Positions 1 through 9,091 of a DNA stretch of 64,000 nucleotides are shown here, one piece after another. The position numbers and the translations under genes are program-made. Within the stretch, counting starts at the first letter, position 1; each line of letters begins with the position of its first letter. The notes under the pieces are model-generated. The model searched no databases. It saw only the letters and a program-made list of their open reading frames with translations, and had not been told where the DNA came from. The stretch covers positions 62,001 to 126,000 of the forward strand of contig NZ_JAAFZA010000003.1 in the NCBI RefSeq assembly GCF_015356865.1, in the 5' to 3' direction. This DNA comes from Catenulispora pinisilvae. GTDB lineage: Bacteria; Actinomycetota; Actinomycetes; Streptomycetales; Catenulisporaceae.

Positions 1-803
1 GCCAGTCCGAGGAGCATGGCGGCCAGCAGCCCGCCGAGCATCAGCTCCGTGCGCTGGGCGCGTTCGGCGCGCGGCTCGCGGAAGGTCGGCACCCCGTTGG
101 CGATGGCCTCGATCCCGGTCAGCGCCGAGCAGCCGGCGGCGAAGGCCTTCAGGATCAGCAGCACGCTCACCGCCTCGACGGCATGGACGGGCACTGCGGT
201 GCCCACCACCGCCGCCGGATGGGTCCGGAACAGCCCGGCGCCGATGACGGCGAAGATAGCGCCGAGGAACAGCAGCATCGGCACCATGAAGGCCCGGGCG
301 CTCTCGGCGACGCCCCACAGGTTGATGCCCGCGATCAGGACCAGTCCGAGCAGGGTCAGGCCGAGGATGTGGTGCGCCAGCGACGGGAACACCGAGGCCA
401 GGCTCGCCGCGCCGGCCGCCAGGCTGACCGCGACCGTCAGGACGTAGTCGACCACCAGGCTGGCGGCGGCCAGCAGGCTGACCGTGCCGCCCAGGTCCTT
501 CTTGCCCACCGCGTAGGCGCCGCCGCCGTCCGGGTGCACCGCGATGACCTGGCAGTAGGAGACCACCAGCACCGCCAGCAACACGGTGATGGCCACGGTG
601 ATCGGCAGCGTCAGGCGCAGCGCGGAGGTGCCCGCCACGGCCAGCACCAGCAGTATGGACTCCGGGCCGTAGGCGACCGAGCTCAACGCGTCCAGCGACA
701 GCGCGGCCAGGCCGCCGAAACTCGTCAGATGATCTTTCTCGCCCTCGCCGTGCCGGTGCGGGACGCGTGGCACGAGCTTCTTCGACGCCGTTCCGTAGCC
801 CAT
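1..803 (-). CDS. APC-superfamily amino acid permease, N-terminal part (runs off the window)
   Basis: Reading the minus strand from ATG at 803 gives 267 residues open to the window edge. The start is followed by a polar leader (MGYGTASKKLVPR) and then GGLAALSLDALSSVAYGPES, the helix-1 signature of APC permeases of the YfnA/KUP-like branch. At least six hydrophobic helices follow, including VVSYCQVIAVHPDGGGAYAV, the usual helix-3 region. It should be an inner-membrane secondary transporter for amino acids or related cations; the substrate cannot be told. The C-terminal half lies outside the window. The opposite strand is also open over much of this stretch, which is a GC-codon shadow and not a gene. 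Confidence 0.85.
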   Translation of the reverse strand, partial: MGYGTASKKLVPRVPHRHGEGEKDHLTSFGGLAALSLDALSSVAYGPESILLVLAVAGTSALRLTLPITVAITVLLAVLVVSYCQVIAVHPDGGGAYAVGKKDLGGTVSLLAAASLVVDYVLTVAVSLAAGAASLASVFPSLAHHILGLTLLGLVLIAGINLWGVAESARAFMVPMLLFLGAIFAVIGAGLFRTHPAAVVGTAVPVHAVEAVSVLLILKAFAAGCSALTGIEAIANGVPTFREPRAERAQRTELMLGGLLAAMLLGL

Positions 804-943
804 GGCAGATCCAGATCCCTGATGTCGAAGCCCAGTCCAGACCAACGCTATCGATCGGTCGCGGGAATCGATCGCAACGCCACCGGCCGAAACGCGGGTC
901 GGCCGACGGGCTCCTGCTGTCCGGAACGCCGGAGATCAAACCG

Positions 944-990
944 GAGACCAAATCAGAGACCGAACCAGAGACCAAATCAGAGACCGAACC
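944..990. repeat. Four tandem 12-bp units upstream of the permease
   Basis: Units alternate GAGACCAAATCA and GAGACCGAACCA, twice each, in the gap between the permease start (803) and the GAF-ANTAR stop (1047). No gene spans it. The 12-bp period recurs elsewhere in the window (43931, 62404). Confidence 0.85.
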
Positions 991-1046
991 GTGCGGCGCC
1001 GACGTGATCACGGAGCTCGCCGGCTCCATGGTGTTCGTTCCAGCGG

Positions 1047-1775
1047 TCAGGCGCGCCACAGTTCGGCCGCCGCCGCCGAGCGTTCGGCGACGTCACGGGC
1101 CAGATCGGACAGCCGCAGATTGCGGTGGCGGGCGTGTTCGCGCAGCAGCGCGAACGCTTCGTCGACGCTGATCCGGTGGCGCTCGGCCAGCACGCCCTTG
1201 GCCTGTTCGATGACGATGCGGCTGTTCAAGGCGCTCTGCAACTGTGCGGCGAGCAGCTCGGCCTGGTGCAGGCTGCGCTGGGCCAGGATGCCGATGGTCG
1301 CCACGTCCGCCAGCGCCTGTCCGGCGCGGACGTCGTCCTCGGTCAGCACCCGGCTCTCGGCGCTGAAAAGGTTCAGGGCCCCGATGACGTTCTCCCGCAG
1401 GCGGAGCGGCAGGGCGTGCACCGCCACGAAACCCGAATCCCGCGCGGCCTCGGCGAATTGGGGCCAGCGCCCGGCATTGGCCCCCAGATCGGCGTTCACC
1501 ACGGGAGTGCCCGTGCGGCAGCAGTCGATGCACGGACCGGCGTCGGTCTGTAGTTCGAACAGCTCCACCAGCCGCGCGCTCTCGGTGGAGGCTGCCGCGG
1601 CGTGCAGATGCCCGCGCTGGTCGATGAGCATGATGCCGGCGGCGTCCACGTCCAGGAGCCGCACACAGCGCCCGGCCAGAGTGAGCAGGAAGTCGATGAC
1701 GTCGAAGTCGTCGACCAGGGTGTCGGCCACCTCGACGAACGTCTCGACGAGTTGTCGTTCACGGGTCACGCTCAT
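1047..1775 (-). CDS. GAF-ANTAR putative RNA-binding antitermination regulator
   Basis: 242 residues. A GAF sensor domain occupies about residues 15-165 (CVRLLDVDAAGIMLID, DAGPCIDCCRTGTPV, LRENVIGALNLFS). An ANTAR domain follows at about 178-235 (NSRIVIEQAKGVLAERHRIS, DEAFALLREHARHRNLRL). Known ANTAR proteins bind paired hairpins in nascent RNA and prevent termination; the GAF part probably senses a small ligand or redox state. ATG at 1775 is preceded by GGAGG. A second GAF-ANTAR gene lies just upstream on the same strand, 211 bp away, so the two may be functionally linked. Confidence 0.9.
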   Translation of the reverse strand: MSVTRERQLVETFVEVADTLVDDFDVIDFLLTLAGRCVRLLDVDAAGIMLIDQRGHLHAAAASTESARLVELFELQTDAGPCIDCCRTGTPVVNADLGANAGRWPQFAEAARDSGFVAVHALPLRLRENVIGALNLFSAESRVLTEDDVRAGQALADVATIGILAQRSLHQAELLAAQLQSALNSRIVIEQAKGVLAERHRISVDEAFALLREHARHRNLRLSDLARDVAERSAAAAELWRA

Positions 1776-1829
1776 GCCTCCAAGGTAGACCCGCCAGGCA
1801 GGTCGCGGGGGTGGCCGCGCCGTCCTGTC

Positions 1830-1992
1830 GAGGTCGGGGATGTCTCTGATCCGGGTGTCACTGATCGGGCTGTCACTGAGCCGGGTTTCATGGCGTAGGT
1901 CCGGGTGCCGCAGGTCCGGGCGCTGTAGGTCCGGCTGCCATTAGGCCCGGGCGCGCCATTAGGTACGGGCGCCATCGGTCCGGGTGTCACCG
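1830..1992. repeat. Imperfect GTCCGGGTG / GTCACTGATC repeats between two GAF-ANTAR genes
   Basis: The spacer holds repeated variants of TGTCACTGATCCGGG and AGGTCCGGGTGCC, including a copy overlapping the 3' end of the upstream gene (TGTCACCGATCCG at about 1985). Spacing is irregular. The array may be slippage-derived, or it could hold hairpins relevant to ANTAR binding, but clear paired ANTAR hexaloop stems were not established. Confidence 0.5.
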
Positions 1993-2742
1993 ATCCGAGG
2001 CGTTGAAGCGCAGGCGCCGGGCCACCACGTCGGCGGCGACGTCGGCGAGCGGACGGTCCTCGGCCCAGGCGCGGGCCCGCAGCCGGACCAGCGCCTCGGC
2101 CAGGTTCACCTCGAGCTGCACGCTGACCATCCCGGTCGCCTGGTGCACCTCGGCCCGATAGGTCACGGGCTGTGCCCAGCCGGGGCCCGGTTGCCCACCG
2201 TCCTCGGGCGTGGACCATTGCCGGTGTAACAGGGCGAGCGTCACCGCGTCGGCCAGGGCGAGCGCGTCGGCGATCTGGGCCGCCGCCAGGGCGCCGGGGG
2301 CGCGACGATGCGCGAGCATCGTGCCGACCCCGATCGCGCCGATCCGCAGCGGGAACACGAACAGCGCCCGCGCGCCCAAGCCCATCGCGGCCGGGGTGAA
2401 CGCAGGCCAGCGGGCCAGGGCGTCGGCCAGATCCGGCGTCAGAACCGGGACCCCGGTCACCGCGGCGTCCCGGCTCGGTCCCTCGCCGAGCGTGAACTGC
2501 AGGTCCTCCAGCGCGGTGCCGACCGCCTCACCGCCCCAGGCCGGCACCGTGCCCGCGGGCCCGGTGCCCACCCCGGCACACATGCCGTCGACTCCCACGA
2601 TCACTGCGACTGTCGAAGAGGCCAGATGCGACAAGCCGTCGGCGCCGTCACCGCTCCCGCCACGGTCCAACTGCGCCAGGACCATGGCCATCCGGTCGCT
2701 GACCACCTCGGCACCGCTTTCTTCGGAACACGCCAACGACAC
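1987..2742 (-). CDS. GAF-ANTAR domain protein, divergent paralogue
   Basis: 251 residues from GTG at 2742, with AGGTGA six bases upstream. The N-terminal half is a GAF-like domain (LQFTLGEGPSRDAAVTGVPV, FVFPLRIGAIGVGTMLAHRR). The C-terminal 60 residues form an ANTAR-like helical bundle (AEVHQATGMVSVQLEVNLAE, EALVRLRARAWAEDRPLADV). LGEGPSRDA is the hallmark of the actinobacterial GAF-ANTAR family that follows the pattern GEGP-(C/S)-D/R. The ANTAR part is more degenerate than that of its neighbour at 1047. Role inferred: signal-dependent antitermination. Confidence 0.8.
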   Translation of the reverse strand: MSLACSEESGAEVVSDRMAMVLAQLDRGGSGDGADGLSHLASSTVAVIVGVDGMCAGVGTGPAGTVPAWGGEAVGTALEDLQFTLGEGPSRDAAVTGVPVLTPDLADALARWPAFTPAAMGLGARALFVFPLRIGAIGVGTMLAHRRAPGALAAAQIADALALADAVTLALLHRQWSTPEDGGQPGPGWAQPVTYRAEVHQATGMVSVQLEVNLAEALVRLRARAWAEDRPLADVAADVVARRLRFNASDR

Positions 2743-2923
2743 CGGACATCACCTACGGTAGTGCCCGCCCAGCGGCCTCGAAGGCCACCGTGCCGAGTCA
2801 CGATGCGGCCGGATCGCCCGCCCGCGGCCGGGGCGCTCTCTGTGTACACCGACGTTCATGACGGCTATCCTCCTGGCGGGAGTCGGTCCCGGTGCATGGC
2901 GGCATTCGTATGGGGGGTTGTCG

Positions 2924-4354
2924 GTGGCTGAGATCGGGACGTTGGTGGGGGGTCGCTACCGGCTGATCGAATTATTGGGCGTAGGCGGCTTCGGCCGGGT
3001 CTGGGAAGCGACCGACGAGCAGCTGGGCCGGGCCGTGGCCGTCAAGGAAGTCATGCTGTCGCTGTTGCCGCCGGCGCAGCACGCGGAGCGGCTCGACCGG
3101 GCCCGGCGCGAGGGGCGCAACGCCGCGGCTCTGGCGGATCACGCCAACATCGTCACCGTCTACGACGTCGTCATCGAGGACGGCGCGCCGTGGATCGTCA
3201 TGCAGTTGGTACGCGGCACCTCGCTGCGGACCGCGTTGCTGTCCGATCACGCGGATCCGGAATCGGCCGGCGCTCCGCTGGAAGTGGACGCCGTGGCGAG
3301 GATCGCCGAAGCCATGCTGTCCGCGCTGGGCTTCGCGCACAAGGCCGGGATCGTGCACCGGGACGTCAAACCGGCCAACATCCTGCTCTCCGACGACGGA
3401 CAGATACTGCTCACCGACTTCGGGATCGCCAAGGCCGAGACGGATACCACCATGACCGTCTCCGGATCGGTCATGGGTTCCATGGCGTACATAGCGCCGG
3501 AGCGCGCCGAAGGCGAGAACGACGGTCCGGCTTCCGACCTGTTCTCCCTCGGGGTGACGCTGTTCGAGGCAGTGGAAGGCGTCTCGCCGTTCGCGAAGAA
3601 GAACAGCCGGACCGGCACGCTGACCGCGATCCTCACCAAACCGCTGCCGCCGATGACCCGCGCCGGACGGCTCGCCTCGCTCATCACCGCACTGACACTG
3701 AAGCCGCCCGAGCAGAGGCCCACCGCCGCCCAGGCCCAGGCGCTGCTGTCCGGCGGCAAGGCCGACGGGTGGACCGCCCCGTCTCCGGACCTCGTAGCCA
3801 CCGAAGCAGTACCTCAGCACGCGAAGGCGGCCCCGAATAAGAACTCGAAGATGCCGTGGGAATCAGTGACCTTGGGCGCCAGCTCCGGGCTCCCGCGCCC
3901 GCCGGTCATCGACACCCCGCAACCGCAGGCGCCGAACAGTCCTGCGCCCTCGACGTCTTCCAGTTCAGGATGGGGCTCCATCATCGGCGGGCTTCTCTTC
4001 ATCGTCGTCTTGGTCTTGCATCAGCCCATCTGGAACTACGTCCACGACCATTTCACGAGCGCGACGCCCTACGACATCAAGAACATCAAGCAAGGCGAGT
4101 GCTTCTATGCGATGCCGCCGGGTGCCGCCAAGAACGGGCCCTGGGCTCCGCTGGCGTGTGGAGCCGCACCGCCTGCCGGTGAAGCGGTCTGGCAGGTGCT
4201 CCGCCGCTTCGACGACCCGACGGCCACGTGCACCACGGATACCGTCCCCGGATGGGGCGGCTCTGACGAACGCTGGCAGCCGAGCGACAAATCGTACACA
4301 CTCTGTGCCGGACTGGTGAACGACCCCACGGCGACCGCGGCACCGTCGTCGTGA
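2924..4354 (+). CDS. Membrane-anchored Ser/Thr protein kinase (PknB-like)
   Basis: 476 residues from GTG 2924, chosen because GGGGGG stands 8-13 bases upstream; an in-frame ATG at 2858 lacks a ribosome site. The kinase domain covers about residues 10-270: glycine loop GVGGFGRV (19-26), Lys41 in AVAVKEV, catalytic HRDVKPAN (145 onward), DFG at 165-167 and the APE-like IAPERAEG. A Pro/Ser-rich linker leads to one transmembrane helix near 352-368 and an outside domain of about 100 residues with four cysteines (near 393, 412, 436, 461), suggesting two disulphides. It lacks PASTA repeats. It probably senses an extracellular cue; targets are unknown. The small gene at 4417 follows 62 bp later and may be co-transcribed. 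Confidence 0.92.
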   Translation: MAEIGTLVGGRYRLIELLGVGGFGRVWEATDEQLGRAVAVKEVMLSLLPPAQHAERLDRARREGRNAAALADHANIVTVYDVVIEDGAPWIVMQLVRGTSLRTALLSDHADPESAGAPLEVDAVARIAEAMLSALGFAHKAGIVHRDVKPANILLSDDGQILLTDFGIAKAETDTTMTVSGSVMGSMAYIAPERAEGENDGPASDLFSLGVTLFEAVEGVSPFAKKNSRTGTLTAILTKPLPPMTRAGRLASLITALTLKPPEQRPTAAQAQALLSGGKADGWTAPSPDLVATEAVPQHAKAAPNKNSKMPWESVTLGASSGLPRPPVIDTPQPQAPNSPAPSTSSSSGWGSIIGGLLFIVVLVLHQPIWNYVHDHFTSATPYDIKNIKQGECFYAMPPGAAKNGPWAPLACGAAPPAGEAVWQVLRRFDDPTATCTTDTVPGWGGSDERWQPSDKSYTLCAGLVNDPTATAAPSS

Positions 4355-4416
4355 CGGGTAGGAGCAGGACGCCGGCTCACACAGGGGCCGGCCGGACACG
4401 GGCTGGGGGTCGGGCG

Positions 4417-4803
4417 ATGGAGATTGTCACCGCACAGATGTTGGCCGGTGCGTTGTCGAAGGCACTGGACGCGGCTGGCGGCGAAGCCGGGCGGCGAAGC
4501 CTGGCGGGTCTGGCGTGGATCGTGGGGAAGTGGAAGACGCGCTCCGGCGGCGAGGCCGGGGAAGCGCTGCCCGCATTGGACGGCCCGCTGAACCCCGAGC
4601 AGATACCAGGACTGGCGCAGGCCCTGGCCGCCGCGGCCGCCGCCGATCCGACGCTCGCCGCCGAACTGGCCGACTGGCACCGCGCGGCTGTCGTCACGGT
4701 CACGGTCACCGGCGCCGGCGACGTGACCGGCACGGTCTCGGGGACTGTGGACGGTTCTGTCGTGCAGGCTCGTGACATCGCCGGACCTGTCACCTTTAAC
4801 TAG
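4417..4803 (+). CDS. Small protein with RHIM-like C-terminal motif
   Basis: 128 residues from ATG 4417, preceded by GGGGGTCGGG. Residues 1-90 are alanine-rich and helical (AQMLAGALSKALDAAGGEAG, GLAQALAAAAAADPTLAAEL). The last 35 residues are beta-prone and Gly/Val-rich, reading GTVSGTVDGSVVQARDIAGP then VTFN. The V-V-Q-A-x-x-I-x-G-x-V-x-F pattern resembles RHIM-type bacterial amyloid signalling motifs found at the ends of actinobacterial NLR-like and effector proteins. The resemblance is seen by eye, and function is inferred. It follows a Ser/Thr kinase, so it could be an adaptor or a cell-death-type effector. Alternative: a small protein with a generic beta tail. Confidence 0.6.
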   Translation: MEIVTAQMLAGALSKALDAAGGEAGRRSLAGLAWIVGKWKTRSGGEAGEALPALDGPLNPEQIPGLAQALAAAAAADPTLAAELADWHRAAVVTVTVTGAGDVTGTVSGTVDGSVVQARDIAGPVTFN

Positions 4804-5000
4804 CGCGCCTCCGGCTAACGCACCTTCAACCAGCGCGCCTTCAGCCAGCGTTCAACGAGCGCCTATCCATTGCGCTGTTCGCAGACGCCGCCGGTGGCTG
4901 GATCCCCTGCGGCGCAGCGCCAGGAAGCACTCTGCGTCGTCGCAGTATGTTCCTGTCTGCTATTGCCGCAAGGGATTCGGCCGATCAGCAGGGGCCTTCG

Positions 5001-7058
5001 CTACGGATGCGGATGGTCGTCGATCCGCACCAGGTTGTGCCCGCGCAGGGTGTAGAGCAGCCCCCGCTCGTCGTTGTTGAGGCTGGGGCCGCTGTACCAG
5101 GCGCCGTTGATGCCGGCTGCGACCACTGTGACTGCGAACGTCTTCGGGTCGAAGCGGAACAGCGTTGTGTCGGAGACCGCGTAGACGACGCCGCGGTTGA
5201 CGAGTAACTGTGAGAAGCCGGGGCAGATGGCGCCCAGGTTCTGGGTGTGGACGATCGCGTGGGTGTTCAGGTCGACGACGAAGAAGCCGCCGCTGAGGCT
5301 GAGTCCGTACAGGTGCCGGTCGCGGACTGCCAGCGCCGACAGGCCCAGGGTCTGCTTCGACTCCAGGCGCCACAGTTCTCGGCCGGCCACCGGGTTCCAG
5401 GCCAGGATCGTGCCGCGCGGGCCGGTGTGCTGCGCGTTGTCGCCGCCCAGGTACGCGATGCCGTCGTGCGAGGCGACGGCGCGGATCATCTGGTACTGGT
5501 CGATCGGGTTGATCCAGGATCTGGCCTTGCCGGTGCACGGGTTGTAGGCGACTAACGATCCGCCGCCGTCGCTGTCGTCCTGGAGCCCGACCAGTATCAG
5601 TTCGTTGGTACTGTCCCAGCACATGCCCACCGGTCGGTTCTGTGCCGGTGGGAACTGCGCAACCTGGTGCTGTGGCTTGCCTGAGGCCGGGTCGTACCGC
5701 CAGATGCCCTCGGAGTCGTACTGCGACGTGTACAGCACCCCGTCCAGGACCACGGCGTGCTTCGCCTCGCCGGGGAACTGGAGGTCGACGACCGTGCCGT
5801 CCTTCAGCGAGTGGCGCGCGATGCTGCCGGTGCCGCCGATGTAGGCGTAACCGCCGCCGGCGGCGACTCCCATGCACAGCTGCGGGTCCGTCGGCGCTCC
5901 CGCGCTCCCGAGGTCGGTGACGGTGGCGGCGCCGGTCTGCGGGGCGATCTCGGCGACGAACCCGTACGCGGAGGTGACCTCGACTTTGCCCGCGTAGGCG
6001 TCGACGCCCCAGATCTCGCCGAGGTCCAGGCCGTTCAGCCCGATGGTGGTCAGCGTCTTGGCCGTCGTCGAGTAGGCCTGTAGCCCCAGGTCGGTGGAGT
6101 AGTAGATGTCGCTGGCGACAGCGGCGAACTTCTTGACGGTGAGGCCGTTGGAGGCCAGGACGGTGTAGGACGAGTAGTCGTCCAGGTCCATCGCCGCGAA
6201 GTGCGCCGTGCCCGGCCCGCCCGAGCCCGAGGTGCCGATCGCCAGCAGGTCGCCGATGACGGCGAGGTCGCGCAGGCTCGGGTCGCCCGCCAACTCCCGC
6301 GGCACGATCGAAGTGAACTTCTTCGACGCGCGGTCGTAGGCGAACAGTGATGCCTTGCTGGCACCGTTCCCGCCCGCCAACAGGCTGCCGGCGCCGAAGA
6401 ACACCGTGGTGTCGGTGGCGGCGACGCATTTGGCCAGGGTGGCGCCGGGATCGGGGATTCCGAGGTTGGAGATCGCGCCGGACGCCGGATCGTACTGCCA
6501 CAACGCCGGTGCGGTGTCCGAGCCGCCGCCGACGGCGTAGAGCGTGTCGTCGGGAGCCGTGGCCACGGCCCGCACGTCACGGTCGCCGATCTCGCCGAGG
6601 GCGACGGCCGGTGCGCCGGGGTTCGTCAGGTCCCAGCGGAACAGGTTCGCCGGGTCGGTCGGGGTCTTCGAAAGCGTGCCGGCGTACAGGTAGCGGCCTG
6701 TCGGATCCGCGGCCAGCGCCTGGATGGTGTAGCCGGCGCTGAGCTCGGTGTGCGAGACGACCTTGCGGGTGCCCAGGTCGAACCCGATGACGCGCGGCGG
6801 GCTGAGGTTGCGGGAGCCGATGTAGAGCACATCGCCCACTCGCAGGCCGCTCATCAGCGAGAACTGGACGACGCCCGGACCGAGGTCGGTGATCGTCGGC
6901 GCCCGGCCGGCCGCGGTGGCCGGAGCCGCCGCCGCTGCCAGAGTCGTTGCCGGAGCCGCTGACGCCGACGTGCTCAGCAACGGCCCGGCGGCCGTACCGA
7001 GTATCCCCGCGCCGCCCGCTTGTAACAGCCGACGCCTGGAAAGGGCAGAATTAGCCAT
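5001..7058 (-). CDS. Tat-exported beta-propeller protein, copy 2 of a tandem pair
   Basis: 685 residues. ATG 7058 is chosen because AAGGAG lies 7 bases upstream; an ATG at 7076 lacks one. The leader SRRRLLQAGGAGILGTAAG is a twin-arginine signal, cut near SASA-AP. The mature part is a run of beta-blades with recurring GxxYLGGD/YAYIGG/LYAVGG strands (GGGYAYIGGTGSIARH, GIAYLGGDNAQHTGPRGT, NPVAGRELWRLESKQTLG), of the YVTN/PQQ-like kind. No catalytic motif was recognised. It begins 14 bp after the stop of its paralogue at 7073 and shares the mature N-terminus PTITDLGPGVVQFSLMSGL, so it is a tandem duplicate. The nearby sugar transporter suggests extracellular carbohydrate binding or lyase activity, unproven. 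Confidence 0.85.
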   Translation of the reverse strand: MANSALSRRRLLQAGGAGILGTAAGPLLSTSASAAPATTLAAAAAPATAAGRAPTITDLGPGVVQFSLMSGLRVGDVLYIGSRNLSPPRVIGFDLGTRKVVSHTELSAGYTIQALAADPTGRYLYAGTLSKTPTDPANLFRWDLTNPGAPAVALGEIGDRDVRAVATAPDDTLYAVGGGSDTAPALWQYDPASGAISNLGIPDPGATLAKCVAATDTTVFFGAGSLLAGGNGASKASLFAYDRASKKFTSIVPRELAGDPSLRDLAVIGDLLAIGTSGSGGPGTAHFAAMDLDDYSSYTVLASNGLTVKKFAAVASDIYYSTDLGLQAYSTTAKTLTTIGLNGLDLGEIWGVDAYAGKVEVTSAYGFVAEIAPQTGAATVTDLGSAGAPTDPQLCMGVAAGGGYAYIGGTGSIARHSLKDGTVVDLQFPGEAKHAVVLDGVLYTSQYDSEGIWRYDPASGKPQHQVAQFPPAQNRPVGMCWDSTNELILVGLQDDSDGGGSLVAYNPCTGKARSWINPIDQYQMIRAVASHDGIAYLGGDNAQHTGPRGTILAWNPVAGRELWRLESKQTLGLSALAVRDRHLYGLSLSGGFFVVDLNTHAIVHTQNLGAICPGFSQLLVNRGVVYAVSDTTLFRFDPKTFAVTVVAAGINGAWYSGPSLNNDERGLLYTLRGHNLVRIDDHPHP

Positions 7059-7072
7059 CGTTTTCTCCTTGA

Positions 7073-9091
7073 TCATCCCTGGTCGTCGATGCGGACGAGG
7101 TTCCGATCGCGCATCGTGTAGAGGTAGCCGTTCTCGTCGCTGCCGATGTGCGGGCCGCTGTACCAGGCGCCGTTGATACCGGGGACGACCGCCGTGACGG
7201 CGAAGGTCTCGGGATCGATGCGGAAGACCGTGCTGTCCGAGACGCCGTAGACGAATCCGCGGTTGACCACCAGCGCCCCGAAGTCGGTGCAGACGCTGCT
7301 CATGTCGACGGTCTGGACGGCCGTGGCGGTCGTCCGGTCGATCACGGTCAGTCCGGCGGCGTGCCGTCCCATCGCGAACAGGTAGCGGCCCTGGACCGCC
7401 AGCGCCGCGATACCCGCGCCCATGGTCGGGACCAGACGCCACAACTCCCGTCCCGCGACGGGGTCCCAGGCGACGACGGTGCCGCGGGGCCCGGTCGGAT
7501 AGATGTTGTCGCCGCCGAGGTAGGCGATCCCGTCGGCCGTGGCGACCGCGCGCACCGTCTGCGAGGTGTCGATCGGGTTGACCCAGCTCGTGATTCCGGC
7601 GGTCTTCGGGTTGTACGCGGCCAGCGATCCGCCGCCGGCCGTGTCGTCCTGCGCACCCGCCAGCAGTAGGCCGTTGACGGCGTCCCAGCAGATGTTCAGC
7701 GGCCGGTTCTGTCCGTTCGCGAGCGCCGCGACCTGATGCGGCACGCCGCTGTTCGGGTCGTAGGACCAGATGCCCTCGTTGTTGTACTGGCCGGTGTAGA
7801 GCACGCCGTTCAGCACCAGCGCGTCCTTCGCCTCGCCCTCGAAACTCAGGTTGACCACCGCGCCGGTCGACAGCTCGTGCCGGGCGATCGTGGAGGTGCC
7901 GCCGAGGTAGGCGTAGCCGCCGCCGGCTGCGACTCCCATGGCGAGTTGGGCGCCCGCCGGGGCGCCGGCCGCCACGAGATCGGTGCGCACAACCGATGCC
8001 GCGGTCGGGTCGATCTCGGCGACGAAGCCGTCCGCGGACACGGCTTCGAGCTTGCCGTCGCCGGTGACGTCCAACCCCCACAAGGTCCCGAGATCCGCGG
8101 TCTCCACCTGAGTGGTCGACTTCGATGTCGTGGAGTAGGCCCACACGTAGGGGTCGTTCACGAAGTAGACCTGATCGCCCTGCTGGCGGAACAGGACCGC
8201 GGTCCTGGGGATGACTGTGGCGGACGTGTAGTCGGCGAGGTCGATGAGGGCTGACTTGCCCAGCCCGTTCACCCCGACGGCGAGACTGTCATCGAGCACT
8301 GACAGTGAGGTGACGGAGACCCCGGTGGCGAACGCCGGCGGCAGAATCGAGGTCGGCTTCCGGGTAGTGCGGTCGAACGCGAACAGCGAGGCGTTGCTCG
8401 CGCTGCCGCCCCCGGCGAGCACACTGCCCGCACCGAAGAACACCGCCGTGTCCGTCGCCGCCACCGCTTGCGCGAGGGTGGCGCCCGGATCGGGCACGCC
8501 CCAGCTGGTGATGGCGCCGGTCGCCGGGTCGTACTCCCAGAGCGCGGGAGCGTTCTGCGCGTTGCCGCCGACCGCGAACACCTTGCCGTCCGGCGCGACG
8601 GCCAGGGCCCGGACGTCGCGCTCGCCGGTCTGGCCGAGCGCGACCGCCGGGGTGGCGGGCGTGGTGAGATCCCAGCGGTACAGGTTCGGCGTGCTGTCGG
8701 CCGCGTTGCGCAGCACACCGGCATAGAGGTAGCGGCCGGTGGCGTCGGCGGCCAGTGCCTGGATGCTGTAGCCGGACCCGAGGTCAGTGCTCGACACGAC
8801 TGTGCGGGTCGGGACGTGGAACCCGATCAGGCGCGCCGGCGCGAGATTGCGCGAGCCGATGTAGACGGTGTCGCCGACGAGCAGCCCGCTCATCAGTGAG
8901 AACTGGACGACACCGGGCCCGAGGTCGGTGATGGTCGGTGGCGTGGAGCCCGGGTGGCCGGGCTCGTGGTGGTGCGTGGGCGGTGCCGCCGACGCTCGGG
9001 CACCCAGCAGCGTGGTCGCCGCCGCGGCCAGGCCGAATCCGCCGCCGGCCTGCAACAGCCGACGCCGGTTGATGGGACGAGGATCCAGCAT
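7073..9091 (-). CDS. Tat-exported beta-propeller protein, copy 1 of a tandem pair
   Basis: 672 residues from ATG 9091, preceded by GAGGAG. The signal is INRRRLLQAGGGFGLAAAA with cleavage near ASA-AP, then a short His/Pro-rich linker (THHHEPGHPG). The rest matches copy 2 blade by blade: RDVRALAVAPDGKVFAVGG, VPDPGATLAQAVAATDTAVF, GGGYAYLGGTSTIARHELST, INGAWYSGPHIGSDENGYLY. Exported folded via Tat. It is the first gene of a two-gene operon and divergent from the regulator at 9380, with a 288-bp shared control region. No enzyme class is assigned. Seven- or eight-bladed polysaccharide lyases and ligand-binding propellers are both possible. Confidence 0.85.
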   Translation of the reverse strand: MLDPRPINRRRLLQAGGGFGLAAAATTLLGARASAAPPTHHHEPGHPGSTPPTITDLGPGVVQFSLMSGLLVGDTVYIGSRNLAPARLIGFHVPTRTVVSSTDLGSGYSIQALAADATGRYLYAGVLRNAADSTPNLYRWDLTTPATPAVALGQTGERDVRALAVAPDGKVFAVGGNAQNAPALWEYDPATGAITSWGVPDPGATLAQAVAATDTAVFFGAGSVLAGGGSASNASLFAFDRTTRKPTSILPPAFATGVSVTSLSVLDDSLAVGVNGLGKSALIDLADYTSATVIPRTAVLFRQQGDQVYFVNDPYVWAYSTTSKSTTQVETADLGTLWGLDVTGDGKLEAVSADGFVAEIDPTAASVVRTDLVAAGAPAGAQLAMGVAAGGGYAYLGGTSTIARHELSTGAVVNLSFEGEAKDALVLNGVLYTGQYNNEGIWSYDPNSGVPHQVAALANGQNRPLNICWDAVNGLLLAGAQDDTAGGGSLAAYNPKTAGITSWVNPIDTSQTVRAVATADGIAYLGGDNIYPTGPRGTVVAWDPVAGRELWRLVPTMGAGIAALAVQGRYLFAMGRHAAGLTVIDRTTATAVQTVDMSSVCTDFGALVVNRGFVYGVSDSTVFRIDPETFAVTAVVPGINGAWYSGPHIGSDENGYLYTMRDRNLVRIDDQG

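Noticed and set aside
944-990. CRISPR-like array
   Set aside because: 12-bp uninterrupted units without spacers; a simple tandem repeat.
183-1007. Plus-strand open frames over the first kilobase
   Set aside because: His/Arg/Gln-rich shadow of the APC permease read on the minus strand.
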